Numbered from the stretch's first letter, positions 18,599 through 28,372 are shown. The stretch is DNA of 64,000 nt from Dyadobacter chenhuakuii (GCF_023821985.2 NZ_CP098805.1:1178001-1242000); one strand, 5' to 3'. Made by a program: numbers and translations. Notes: a model not told the origin generated them from the sequence alone.

Positions 18599-18861
18599 CC
18601 CTTATTAAGCTCTTGAAGCTGCTTAATTAATTCATTCAAGTCCCTTTCCGTTGTTCTGAGCGCTTTTACTTCATCAGTATCCAAAACGCTCTCGGCAGGA
18701 TCGTCAAAATTCTTTGATTCCTCCATCACCTCCGGATTTTCCCTGTTCTCCTGTGAAAATTCGGTTGCAAGACTCAAATTTTTCCGTTCAAATTCAATCT
18801 GCTGCCGTTTTGAAAGAATTCGTTCTTCCAGATCTCTCTTCATGTCCTGTTCCGTATTCAT
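18595..18861 (-). CDS. Hypothetical charged helical protein, 88 aa
   Basis: Not recognised. It is 88 residues, strongly charged (about half E, K, R, D or N), with no cysteine or hydrophobic segment. The N-terminal (DLEERILSKRQQIEFERKNL) and C-terminal (LRTTERDLNELIKQLQELNK) stretches look like amphipathic coiled-coil helices around an acidic disordered middle. It could be a cytoplasmic stress or scaffold protein. It converges with the 92-residue gene, sharing a TTAA that contains both stop codons. Confidence 0.6.
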   Translation of the reverse strand: MNTEQDMKRDLEERILSKRQQIEFERKNLSLATEFSQENRENPEVMEESKNFDDPAESVLDTDEVKALRTTERDLNELIKQLQELNKG

Positions 18862-19030
18862 AGTGTTTTTTATTGTTTAAAAATGAGCTGAAAAAACCAA
18901 GCCACTACCTTCTGCTCAATAGACTTTACCGTTCATTCATTGGTTTGTTGCTGAAAATTTTGGTTTACTAAGATTTGCGAAATGGGGACTTGATGTCGCC
19001 TGCAAATTTGTAAACCCTAAAATTCACAAT

Positions 19031-22000
19031 ATGAAACAGCACTACAAAAAGGGCCTTTATCTCATATTATTTATGCTGTGGGCCGCGGCTTACATATTGA
19101 AAATGAGCGAGCTGGTAACAGGCACACATATCCCGGACCTTCCCACACAAATCAAAGCAAAGGATATCCCGGACCAAAGCAATGTCGTCCACGACAGCAC
19201 TGTCAGCAACATTCAGCAAAGCCTGGCCAAACGGGAATACAACATTTCTTTTGACGACGAAAAAAAATCGCTGCAAAGCCCAAACCGCAAGCAGGGCCTG
19301 CGCGCCTACTATAAGCCAGGCGAGCTGATGGTGAATAACCGCGTTGACTCGGCAGGCCATAACTTCTCTTTCAAACTCATCAATGAAGGGATTTACGCAG
19401 ACGGTCAAAAAATTCTAGGGCCGCAAACTGATGCAACGCTTCACCACGCAGATAACAAATTGCAGATCAGGCATCACGGCTTTACCGAAGAGTTCATAAA
19501 TAACGAGGAAGGCGTACGCCAGAACTTCATCGTCAGTTTCGCACCAAAAGCGACCATAGAACTTCAAGTAAGGCTATCCGCCAAAGGCTTAAAAGTCAAA
19601 GATCTTCAAAATAACCAGCTGCAATTTTACGCCGAAAACAAGAGAGGCGAGGTGGTCAGCAGTTTGATTTATAAAGATATTAAATGCTGGGATGCGAAAG
19701 GGGATACATTACCCGCAACATTAAGCTACAAAAATGGCCTGGTAATGCTGAGCGTAGCAGTGGAAGATGCCAGTTATCCGGTTACCATTGACCCGATTGT
19801 CGTGAACGGTAACCCAGCCAATGCCAATTCAGTGCTGGAAAGCAATCAGGCTGGTGCCCAGGCAGGCTATGCAGTTTCTTCTGCAGGAGATGTCAACGGG
19901 GACGGTTACAGCGATGTGATCGTAGGTGCGCCTTTCTTTGATAAGGGTGAAAGCAATGAAGGGGCTGCGTTTATTTACCATGGTTCGGCTTCGGGCATTG
20001 CATCGAGTGCTGCCATAACATTGGAAGGCAACCAGAACGAGGCCCAATTTGGCATAAGTGCAGCCTCTGCGGGCGACATTAACAAAGATGGGTTTAGTGA
20101 CATTATTATAGGCGCGCCCTTTTATAGCAAAGGCGAAAACAAAGAAGGCGTGGCGATGGTTTTTTACGGTTCAGCCCTAGGCATCAAAAGCAACGGGACT
20201 ATTATGGAAGTCAACCAGCCTGATGCGAAGTTTGGCAGGGCTGTGGAAGGGTTGGGTGATGTGAATGGAGATGGTTATAGTGACGTGATTGTCGGCGCCC
20301 CCATGTACGACAAAGGGCAGGCAGACGAAGGTGCAGGTTTCATTTATCACGGCTCGGCCGGCGGCATTGGCCTGGCAGCCGCTATGATTTTGGAAGCCGA
20401 CCAGGCCGGTGCTCAATATGGTTACAGCCTGGCAGGTGCAGGCGACGTTAACGGAGATGGTTATAATGATGTAATCATCGGTGCTTATGCCTATGACAAT
20501 GGTCAAACCAACGAAGGAGCTGCGTTTGTCTATCACGGATCGGCAATTGGTATTGCTAAAAACGCTGCTATCTTCTTCGAAAGCAACCAGATCAATGCGC
20601 AGTTTGGCTGGGCTGTGGCAACAGCCGGCGATGTGAACGGCGATGGTTACTCCGATATCATTATCGGCAGTTATCTCTATGATTATGGTCAGGCTAATGA
20701 AGGCGCGGCATTCATTTATCAAGGATCAGCCCAAGGCATTAAAACAGGGGCGATCAGGCTGGAAAGCAACCAGGCCGAAGCACGACTGGGCATTTCGGTC
20801 GCATGCGCAGGGGACGTCAACGGGGACGGTTATAGCGACATTATGATCGGCATTTGGCAATACGACAAAGGTGAAAGCAATGAAGGTGCAGTCGTGGTAC
20901 ACCATGGCTCTGCAAACGGAATCACCACCACAGCAGCATCGACACTCGAAAGCAACCAGGCTGATGCAGGGCTAGGGTGGGCAGCGAAGAGCGCTGGTGA
21001 TGTGAATGGGGACGGGTATAGCGATATTATTATCGGAGCGAATGGGTATGATAAGGGGCAGGCGGATGAGGGGGTGGCGTTTGTTTGGCTGGGGATGGCC
21101 GAGGGGGTAGCTGCCACCCCAATTTTGCTTGAAATGAACCAAGGTCATGCTTTGTTCGGCTGGTCAGTTTCTAATGCCGGAGATGTTAATGGAGACGGTT
21201 TTAGTGATATTATAATTGGGGCCGACGGATTTGACAATGGCCAAAGTGATGAAGGTGCAGCATTTATCTTTCACGGATCAACTACTGGAATAAATATAAA
21301 CGCCACCACTCAACTTGAAAGTAATAGAACCCATGCATTATTGGGGAAATCTGTATCGAGCGCTGGTGATATAAATGGAGATGGTTATGGAGATGTTATT
21401 GTTGGTGCAATTGGATATTCCAATGGTGAGGCATATGAAGGGGCAGCCTTTATATTTTATGGGTCAACTACGGGAATTGACAAAAATTCAGCCGTAATCT
21501 TAGAAAGTAACCAAGCAGACGCCTTAATGGGACGATCTGCTACAAGTGCTGGCGACGTAAATGGAGACGGTTATGGAGATGTGATTATAGGTGCTGAAGC
21601 ATTTGATAATTCTTTATTTAATGAAGGGGCTGCATTTGTTTATCATGGCTCAAAAAACGGAATAATTTCGCAATATCACATTCGCATGGAAAGCGATCAG
21701 GAAACGGCTTACATGGGATATTCAGTAGCAAGTGCTGGCGATGTCAATGGAGATGGGTATAGTGACGTACTCATTGGAATTCCTTGGTATACTAACGGGC
21801 AAATTAGAGAAGGTGTCGCTTATCTACATTATGGCTCAGCCAACGGCTTGACAGACTTAAACAAGGTATTGCTCGAAAGTGATCAAGATGAATCACAATT
21901 CGGCTGGTCTGTTTCAGGAGCTGGCGATGTGAATGGTGATGGGTTTGAAGACATAATAATCGGTTCGCCAACGGAAGTAAGCAAAGATAGAGTTCACATA

Positions 22001-23116
22001 TACTACGGCTCGGTAACCGGAGTCAGTCCTGCCAATCATTCTTCATTGAAAATTGCTGATGAAACGGCATTTTTCGGCGCTTGTGTAAGAAGTGCGGGTG
22101 ACATAAATGGCGATGGCTATACCGACATTATTATTGGAGCACCTCATTATACCGGAAGCATTCTCTATCAAGGAGCAGCTTTCATATTTTCCGGTAGTGT
22201 AAATGGAATACCTGACGGATCACTACCAAGCAATATATTAACAACTCCTCAATTACAAACGGCTAGCTTCACAGGGGAAGCTGTTTCAGGAGCCGGCGAC
22301 ATAAATGGTGACGGATACAGCGACATCATTTTAGGGTCCTATAAGTATTCTAATGGCTCAGCAGATGAAGGTATTGCTCTAACCTTTTACGGCAACTCCA
22401 ACAACAATCTCCAAAACAACCTCCGCCTCTACAACTCTGACCTCACAACCCCCATCAACCAATCCCAAAAAGCCAAAAACAACTTCGGAATTAGCCTTTA
22501 TGCAAAGTCTTTTCTTGGGAGGAGCAAGGGTAAGCTGGTTTGGGAGACAAAGGCTAAGGGCCAGGGGTTTTCTAAGGGGGCGAATAATGTGATTACGAAT
22601 AGCACAATGTCGTCGGGCTCTTGGATTGGTTATGCGAGTTTGGGGTTGACGGGGGTGGAGATGAAAAGTTTGATTGCCAAGCAAGGGACTTCAACCAAGG
22701 TGCGTGTGCGGGTGAAATATGATCCGGCGTTGGCGTTGACCGGCCAGCTTTATGGTCCGTGGCGCTATTTGCCTGCTTATCTTTTGGGTAACAGCGCTGC
22801 GCCGGTTCCGGAGAGCGTTGTGGATGATATGTCGGAGACGGTCAGGAGGAAGGTCGGCGAGACGATGGCGGAAAAGGAAGGAGAATTGGTTTACGTATAT
22901 CCTAATCCGGCATCTGATCGGTTGATGTTGAAGTCGGATGATTTTGATAAGATAAAAAGTATTCAAATGTTGACGGTCACGGGCCGGTCGGTTTATCGCT
23001 CTTCGGCTCCGTTTACGGAAATTGATGTCCGGAATTTTGCGGCGGGTAATTATATTTTATTGATCACCCATGCTGACGGTTCCGTGAGTACGCGTAAAGT
23101 AGTGATTGAAAAGTGA
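19031..23116 (+). CDS. FG-GAP repeat (integrin-alpha-like) double propeller protein, T9SS cargo, copy 1
   Basis: A 1361-residue surface or secreted protein. After an N-terminal hydrophobic segment comes a 268-residue N module ending in the YPVTIDPIV motif common ahead of FG-GAP arrays. Fourteen FG-GAP blades of about 60 residues follow, each with a calcium-loop pattern such as AGDVNGDGYSDVIVGAP. Fourteen blades would make two seven-bladed beta-propellers (269-699 and 700 to about 1120). A C module follows, and then a T9SS type A domain (VYPNPASDRL...GNYILLITHADG...RKVVIEK). Third-position base use becomes clearly more A/T-rich from blade 8 (about 21128) and returns in the C module. A likely role is adhesion or ligand binding. 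It is a tandem paralogue of the next gene. Confidence 0.9.
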   Translation: MKQHYKKGLYLILFMLWAAAYILKMSELVTGTHIPDLPTQIKAKDIPDQSNVVHDSTVSNIQQSLAKREYNISFDDEKKSLQSPNRKQGLRAYYKPGELMVNNRVDSAGHNFSFKLINEGIYADGQKILGPQTDATLHHADNKLQIRHHGFTEEFINNEEGVRQNFIVSFAPKATIELQVRLSAKGLKVKDLQNNQLQFYAENKRGEVVSSLIYKDIKCWDAKGDTLPATLSYKNGLVMLSVAVEDASYPVTIDPIVVNGNPANANSVLESNQAGAQAGYAVSSAGDVNGDGYSDVIVGAPFFDKGESNEGAAFIYHGSASGIASSAAITLEGNQNEAQFGISAASAGDINKDGFSDIIIGAPFYSKGENKEGVAMVFYGSALGIKSNGTIMEVNQPDAKFGRAVEGLGDVNGDGYSDVIVGAPMYDKGQADEGAGFIYHGSAGGIGLAAAMILEADQAGAQYGYSLAGAGDVNGDGYNDVIIGAYAYDNGQTNEGAAFVYHGSAIGIAKNAAIFFESNQINAQFGWAVATAGDVNGDGYSDIIIGSYLYDYGQANEGAAFIYQGSAQGIKTGAIRLESNQAEARLGISVACAGDVNGDGYSDIMIGIWQYDKGESNEGAVVVHHGSANGITTTAASTLESNQADAGLGWAAKSAGDVNGDGYSDIIIGANGYDKGQADEGVAFVWLGMAEGVAATPILLEMNQGHALFGWSVSNAGDVNGDGFSDIIIGADGFDNGQSDEGAAFIFHGSTTGININATTQLESNRTHALLGKSVSSAGDINGDGYGDVIVGAIGYSNGEAYEGAAFIFYGSTTGIDKNSAVILESNQADALMGRSATSAGDVNGDGYGDVIIGAEAFDNSLFNEGAAFVYHGSKNGIISQYHIRMESDQETAYMGYSVASAGDVNGDGYSDVLIGIPWYTNGQIREGVAYLHYGSANGLTDLNKVLLESDQDESQFGWSVSGAGDVNGDGFEDIIIGSPTEVSKDRVHIYYGSVTGVSPANHSSLKIADETAFFGACVRSAGDINGDGYTDIIIGAPHYTGSILYQGAAFIFSGSVNGIPDGSLPSNILTTPQLQTASFTGEAVSGAGDINGDGYSDIILGSYKYSNGSADEGIALTFYGNSNNNLQNNLRLYNSDLTTPINQSQKAKNNFGISLYAKSFLGRSKGKLVWETKAKGQGFSKGANNVITNSTMSSGSWIGYASLGLTGVEMKSLIAKQGTSTKVRVRVKYDPALALTGQLYGPWRYLPAYLLGNSAAPVPESVVDDMSETVRRKVGETMAEKEGELVYVYPNPASDRLMLKSDDFDKIKSIQMLTVTGRSVYRSSAPFTEIDVRNFAAGNYILLITHADGSVSTRKVVIEK

Positions 23117-23227
23117 TGTATATCTTAGTGAATAGCCATACATGGTTTTTATTTTTTTACGCCTGCCCTTGAGAACAGGATATGTACTGTCTACTACAAA
23201 TTTTTTAAAAACACGAAAACTCAGAAT

Positions 23228-26200
23228 ATGAAACAGCACTACAAAAAAGGCCTTTATTTCGTTTTATTCTCAATGTTGGTAATCGCTTATATATTAAACA
23301 CACAGCGGCTAACATTGAGCAAAAGCGTTTCATATATAACTAAAATGGTTAGGCTGAATGAATATCAACAACAAAGCAGTGTCGTCCACGACAGCACCGT
23401 CAGCAACATTCAGCAAAGCCTGGCCAAACGGGAATACAACATTTCTTTTGACGACGAAAAAAAATCGCTGCAAAGCCCGAACCGCAAGCAGGGCCTGCGC
23501 GCCTACTATAAACCCGGCGAGCTGACGGTGAACAACCGCGTTGACTCGGCAGGTCATAACTTCTCCTTCAAACTCATCAACGAAGGCATTTACGCAGACG
23601 GTCAAAAAATTCTAGGGCCTCAAACTGATGCAGCACTTCACCACGCAGATAACAAATTGCAGATCAGGCACCGCGGCTTTACCGAAGAGTTCATAAACAA
23701 CGAGGAAGGCGTACGCCAGAACTTCATCATCAGTTCCGCACCAAAAGCGACCAGAGAACTTCAAGTAAGGCTATCCGCCAAAGGCCTAAAAGTCAAAGAT
23801 CTTCAAAATAACCAGCTGCAATTTTATGCTGAAAATAAGAGAGGCGAGTTGGTCAGAAGTTTGATTTATAAAGATATTAAATGCTGGGATGCGAAAGGGG
23901 ATACATTACCCGCAACATTAAGCTACAAAAATGGCCTGGTAATGCTGAGCGTAGCAGTAGAGGATGCCACTTATCCGGTCACCATTGACCCGATTGTGAT
24001 CAATGGGAATCCAGCGAATGCCAGTGCCGCATTCGAAAGCAACCAGACTAGCGCGTGGATGGGCTATGCCGTTTCAAGCGCAGGGGATATAAACAGCGAC
24101 GGGTACAGCGACTTACTGGTTGGGGCGCCGATGTTTGACAAAGGCCATACAAACGAAGGCGTTGTATTTGTTTATCATGGTTCAGCAAGCGGCCCAATTC
24201 TGAACCCGGTGTTGATCCTGGAAGGCAACCAGAACGAAGCGCAATATGGCTATGCCGTCTCCACTGCCGGCGATGTGAACAAGGACGGTTACAGCGACAT
24301 CATAATCGGCGCCCGTTTCTATGACAAGGGGCAAACCAATGAAGGTGCGGCCTTTGTCTACCACGGCTCAGCCAATGGCATCGTCGTAAATGCAACTGTT
24401 TTGCAAAGCAATCAGGCCGATGCCAATTTTGGAAAGTCGGTATCGCTTGCTGGTGATGTTAATGCGGACGGTTACAGCGACCTGTTAGTGGGAGCGCCAT
24501 TATTCGAAAGCGGAGGACAAGCAGATGAAGGTGCTGCTTTTATCTTTCACGGCTCGGCGAGCGGCATAAACCCAATCGCAGCCATTACCCTGGAAGGCAA
24601 CCAAGCCAGCGGGCAGTTTGGCCATGCAACGGCTGGGGCCGGGGATATAAATGGAGATGGATACAGTGACATCGTCATCGGCGCTTATGCCTATGATAAA
24701 GGCCAGACAAACGAAGGGGTTGCATTTATCTATCACGGCTCGGCCCTTGGCATTAGCAACAATGCAAATACAATTTTAGAAGGCAACCAGGCCAACGCCC
24801 AATTCGGCATATCGGTCTCGGGCGCCGGAGACATCAATGGCGACGGTTACAGCGATCTGGTAGTCGGGGCAAGTGCTTATGACAAAAATTTTGGCGATGA
24901 GGGCGCTGCTTTCATTTATAAAGGTTCAGCCAATGGCGTCATTACCGCTCCTGCATCTATCATTTACTCCAACCAAGGAGCTGCCCAACTCGGCGCGGCC
25001 GTTGCCAATGCCGGGGACGTAAATGGCGATGGTTTTAGCGACCTGCTATTAACAGCATCAAGATATGATAAAGGCCAAACCAATGAAGGCGTCGTCTTTC
25101 TGCACCTGGGTTCACCAACAGGAATCCAAAACACACCCACCAGCACTTTCGAAGGCGACCAAGCCGAAGCCTTCCTGGGAAGCGCCACCGGAGTAGCCAG
25201 CGCCGGTGACGTAAATGGCGACGGATACAGCGACATTGTCATTGGGGCGTATAGCTTTGATAAGGGGCAAGTGGATGAAGGGGCGGCGTTTGTTTGGATG
25301 GGGATGGCAAGTGGGGTTCCGAATGTTGCTGCTCTTGAATTAAAAGCTATTCAAAAAGATGCCTTGTTTGGATCCTCTGTTGCTTCCGCAGGCGATTTGA
25401 ATGGAGATGGGTTTGATGATATAGTTATCGGAGCAAGCGCATATGATAACGGCCAGGATCGTGAAGGTGTCGCTTTCATTTACTATGGATCGCCATCCGG
25501 CCCAAATCCGGTTCCGGTTATGTTAGAGGTTAATAAAGAGGGCGCTTGTTTTGGCGGTTCCGTGTCGAGTGCCGGCGATGTGAATGGTGATGGCTTCGAT
25601 GATGTGATTATAGGTGCCGATTTCTATGATAAGGTTCAGGAAGATGTTGGAGCTTTCTTTGTATTCCATGGGTCTTCGAAAGGAATAAGCAATGTACCAA
25701 ATTTTCAATATTTTGGCTTACAAGAAGAGGAGTGGTTGGGCTATTCTGTTTCTGGTGCAGGAGACATAAATGGTGACGGCTTCGCCGATGTAGTTATTGG
25801 GGCCTTTGGCGCCGACGTGGGAGACTTCGACCACGGCTACGAAGGTCGATTTTTGGTTTTTTACGGTTCTCAGAATGGAATTATACAAATCCCTACAAGA
25901 ATCGATGGGGTTGACAATGGAATGCATTTTGGAAGTTCACTAAGTAGCGCAGGTGATATAAATGGTGATGGATTTTCAGATATTGTAGTAGGTAACCCCC
26001 ATTATTATGACGGTGAGGAGAATGAAGGCGCAGTTTATGTTTATACAGGTTCTATAACCGGTCTAAATCCTACACCGTCTATTTTACAAGGCAATGTAGC
26101 GTTGGCTGAAATTGGAACCTCCGTCTCATCTGCAGGCGATGTAAATGGAGATGGTTACGGCGACATCATTGCTGGAGCGAGATATTTTACAAACGGACAG

Positions 26201-27331
26201 ACTAATGAAGGGGCAGCTTTTCTATATTACGGATCTATTAGTGGGATCGCCAACAAACAACCTGTTATATTAGAGAGTAATAAAATAAATGGATATATGG
26301 GCTATGATGTCGGTGCAGCCGGAGATATTAATGGCGATGGTTATGGAGATATTATTGTTGGAGCTCCCGCCGACGAAACTTCTAATGGCAATGTGTTTAT
26401 TTACTACGGATCAAGTTCTGGAATTTTGCCAGGTTCTACCCAAAACTGCAATTTAAAAGATCCATCTGGTATGCTCGGCAGTTATTTCGGCTTAAGGACA
26501 GCGGGCGCAGGCGATATCAATGGTGATGGTTATGCTGATGTACTCATTGGTGCTCTTGATTGGAACAATGGTCAAAATACTGAGGCAAGCGTATTTCAAT
26601 ACAATGGCAACTCCAACAAAAACCTCCAAAACAACCTCCGCCTCTACAACTCCGACCTCACAACCCCTATCAACCAATCCCAAAAAGCCAAAAACAACTT
26701 TGGAATTAGCCTTTATGCAAAGTCTTTTCTTGGGAGGAGCAAGGGTAAGCTGGTTTGGGAGACAAAGGCTAAGGGCCAGGGGTTTTCTAAGGGGGCTAAT
26801 AATGTGATTACGAATAGCACAATGTCCTCGGGCTCTTGGATTGGTTATGCGAGTTTGGGGTTGACGGGGGTTGAGATGAAAAGTGTGATTGGAAAGCAAG
26901 GGACTTCAACCAAGGTGCGTGTGCGGGTGAAATATGATCCGGCGTTGGCATTAACCGGCCAGCTGTATGGTCCGTGGCGTTATTTGCCTGCTTACCTTTT
27001 GGGTAACAGCGCTGCGCCGGTTCCGGAGAATGTTGTGGATGATATGTCGGAGACGGTCAGGAGGAAGGTCGGGGAGACGATGGCGGAAAAGGAGGGAGAA
27101 TTAGTCAACGTATATCCTAATCCAGCATCTGATCGGTTAATGTTAAAGTCGGATGATTTTGATAAGATAAAAAGTACTCAAATGTTGACGGTCACGGGCC
27201 GGTCGGTTTATCGCTCGTTGGCTCCGGTTACGGAAATTGATGTCCGGAATTTTGCGGCGGGTAATTATATTTTATTGATCACCCATGCTGACGGTTCCGT
27301 GAGTACGCGTAAAGTAGTAATTGAAAAATAA
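23228..27331 (+). CDS. FG-GAP repeat double propeller protein, T9SS cargo, copy 2
   Basis: A 1367-residue tandem paralogue of the gene at 19031, 111 bases downstream. The N module from VVHDSTVSNIQQSLAKR to YPVTIDPIV and the C module from about 26607 to the stop are nearly identical to copy 1 in DNA. The first 40 or so residues and all 14 blades differ. The second propeller starts at residue 703 (nt 25334), where codon use again turns A/T-rich. The blades keep DxNGDGxxD calcium loops; blade 1 has SDG and blade 3 has ADG variants. The T9SS type A sorting domain is intact. It may be co-transcribed with copy 1, since no terminator is obvious between them. A hairpin follows the stop. Confidence 0.9.
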   Translation: MKQHYKKGLYFVLFSMLVIAYILNTQRLTLSKSVSYITKMVRLNEYQQQSSVVHDSTVSNIQQSLAKREYNISFDDEKKSLQSPNRKQGLRAYYKPGELTVNNRVDSAGHNFSFKLINEGIYADGQKILGPQTDAALHHADNKLQIRHRGFTEEFINNEEGVRQNFIISSAPKATRELQVRLSAKGLKVKDLQNNQLQFYAENKRGELVRSLIYKDIKCWDAKGDTLPATLSYKNGLVMLSVAVEDATYPVTIDPIVINGNPANASAAFESNQTSAWMGYAVSSAGDINSDGYSDLLVGAPMFDKGHTNEGVVFVYHGSASGPILNPVLILEGNQNEAQYGYAVSTAGDVNKDGYSDIIIGARFYDKGQTNEGAAFVYHGSANGIVVNATVLQSNQADANFGKSVSLAGDVNADGYSDLLVGAPLFESGGQADEGAAFIFHGSASGINPIAAITLEGNQASGQFGHATAGAGDINGDGYSDIVIGAYAYDKGQTNEGVAFIYHGSALGISNNANTILEGNQANAQFGISVSGAGDINGDGYSDLVVGASAYDKNFGDEGAAFIYKGSANGVITAPASIIYSNQGAAQLGAAVANAGDVNGDGFSDLLLTASRYDKGQTNEGVVFLHLGSPTGIQNTPTSTFEGDQAEAFLGSATGVASAGDVNGDGYSDIVIGAYSFDKGQVDEGAAFVWMGMASGVPNVAALELKAIQKDALFGSSVASAGDLNGDGFDDIVIGASAYDNGQDREGVAFIYYGSPSGPNPVPVMLEVNKEGACFGGSVSSAGDVNGDGFDDVIIGADFYDKVQEDVGAFFVFHGSSKGISNVPNFQYFGLQEEEWLGYSVSGAGDINGDGFADVVIGAFGADVGDFDHGYEGRFLVFYGSQNGIIQIPTRIDGVDNGMHFGSSLSSAGDINGDGFSDIVVGNPHYYDGEENEGAVYVYTGSITGLNPTPSILQGNVALAEIGTSVSSAGDVNGDGYGDIIAGARYFTNGQTNEGAAFLYYGSISGIANKQPVILESNKINGYMGYDVGAAGDINGDGYGDIIVGAPADETSNGNVFIYYGSSSGILPGSTQNCNLKDPSGMLGSYFGLRTAGAGDINGDGYADVLIGALDWNNGQNTEASVFQYNGNSNKNLQNNLRLYNSDLTTPINQSQKAKNNFGISLYAKSFLGRSKGKLVWETKAKGQGFSKGANNVITNSTMSSGSWIGYASLGLTGVEMKSVIGKQGTSTKVRVRVKYDPALALTGQLYGPWRYLPAYLLGNSAAPVPENVVDDMSETVRRKVGETMAEKEGELVNVYPNPASDRLMLKSDDFDKIKSTQMLTVTGRSVYRSLAPVTEIDVRNFAAGNYILLITHADGSVSTRKVVIEK

Positions 27332-27357
27332 GTGTTTTTTTTGGTGAATGTGAAGAG

Positions 27358-27385
27358 AAAATCCTTCTGGGTTCAGGAGGATCTT
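27358..27385 (+). terminator. Probable terminator after FG-GAP copy 2
   Basis: AAAATCCTTCTG pairs with CAGGAGGATCTTT (one bulged C, one G-T pair) around a GGTT loop, followed by a short T-rich stretch, 26 bases after the FG-GAP stop. It could also serve the converging small gene. Confidence 0.55.
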
Positions 27386-27418
27386 TCTGTTCTTAATATG
27401 CGGGAACAAATGCTCGAA

Positions 27419-27661
27419 TCAAACCAAAATTGCCATGTCCGGATCGTTCGAATTTTGAAAGGTGTCCGAAGAATAGCCCAAACCAACTCGTTTTCCCGTG
27501 TTTTCAGCCTGTTCTAGTAGTTGAAAGACTTTTTCTTCTCCTTCCAGTTGGAGCGCTTGGTATAAAACATTCCCGTAATGAAATTCCTGGGAACCTAGTC
27601 CGTTTTTTAGGGCAGCCAACTGGCAACGGTCAAAAATTTCCTTTCCTGTCATGGTTTGCAA
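27419..27661 (-). CDS. Hypothetical protein, 80 aa
   Basis: Not recognised. An 80-residue soluble, mostly helical protein (MTGKEIFDRCQLAALKNGLG, then VLYQALQLEGEEKVFQLLEQ). The true start may be the second ATG (27652). The opposite strand also has an open frame here, but its product is rich in Pro, Arg and Phe and lacks a plausible fold, so the minus-strand reading is preferred. It lies just downstream of the PNPOx-family gene on the same strand and may be its operon partner. Confidence 0.5.
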   Translation of the reverse strand: MQTMTGKEIFDRCQLAALKNGLGSQEFHYGNVLYQALQLEGEEKVFQLLEQAENTGKRVGLGYSSDTFQNSNDPDMAILV

Positions 27662-27726
27662 TGTTTGGGTTCATCTGGTATCAATCTGACCGAAAGATGC
27701 GCAAATTTTGCCCAAGGTTGCATGGG

Positions 27727-28356
27727 TTAAGCCAAATGTTTTGGCAACGGGATGTTCTGGCTCAGCTCGTCCGCGACCGGCGCCAGATATTTTGTCTGGA
27801 TGGGAATAAGGCCCGACCAGATCGGAAGCTCCAAATCCTCCTCTTCGTCCTTAGGCATGCCCGACCGCGTTTTGGCACAGGCTTCTTCCAATGAGAATGC
27901 TAATGCAGTTGTTTTCCTGACTTCGCTGTCTTTCATCGGACGGAGATAATCCCAGCTGTTTGGAACGATCTTGGTCGTAAGCCATTCAAATGCAGCCTTT
28001 TTCGTATCCCAGTCCTCCACTTTTTCGGCATTCGAAAATATTATAACCGACCGGTAGTTGACAGAATGACTGAACGCAGACTTCGCCACAACAAGCGCAT
28101 CGGTGAGCATAACGGTAATGCAAACCGGAATCCCTTTCTCGATCTCCCTGATAAAATGACTGCCTACTGAGCCGTGAATGTAGATTTTGTCCTCATAGCG
28201 CACAAAGGCAGTTGGAATAGAAAAGGGGCGATTGTCAACGGCGTAACTGATCGTACAGAATAACGCTTCATCAAGAATCGTGTAGATCACCTCATTGTCG
28301 GAAGTGGATCTTTTGGGTAATCTGCTGGGTAAAAGATGGGATGGAGGAGTGCTCAT
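27727..28356 (-). CDS. Pyridoxamine 5'-phosphate oxidase family (flavin-nucleotide-binding) protein
   Basis: A 209-residue split-barrel flavoprotein of the PNPOx-like family. Seen: the N-terminal LPSRLPKRSTSD, the barrel stretch LFCTISYAVDNRPFSIPTAFVRYEDKIYIHGS and SVNYRSVIIFSNAEKVED. Relatives bind FMN and are often annotated as flavin-nucleotide-binding, with unproven substrates. The ATG at 28356 is chosen because the upstream ATG at 28410 would put 18 residues across a promoter-like sequence. It diverges from a MocR regulator, which is a common arrangement for regulator and target. Confidence 0.85.
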   Translation of the reverse strand: MSTPPSHLLPSRLPKRSTSDNEVIYTILDEALFCTISYAVDNRPFSIPTAFVRYEDKIYIHGSVGSHFIREIEKGIPVCITVMLTDALVVAKSAFSHSVNYRSVIIFSNAEKVEDWDTKKAAFEWLTTKIVPNSWDYLRPMKDSEVRKTTALAFSLEEACAKTRSGMPKDEEEDLELPIWSGLIPIQTKYLAPVADELSQNIPLPKHLA

Positions 28357-28372
28357 GTGTTTTTGTTTTTTA

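Noticed and set aside
19835-22388. FG-GAP blades as a recombining DNA repeat array like a simple tandem repeat
   Set aside because: Blades are similar in protein but clearly diverged in DNA from one another, unlike the 687-bp CotH repeats, so slippage-type expansion is unlikely.
27430-27894. 154-codon plus-strand frame opposite the 80-residue and PNPOx-family genes
   Set aside because: It crosses two minus-strand genes in antisense and its product lacks any recognisable segment.
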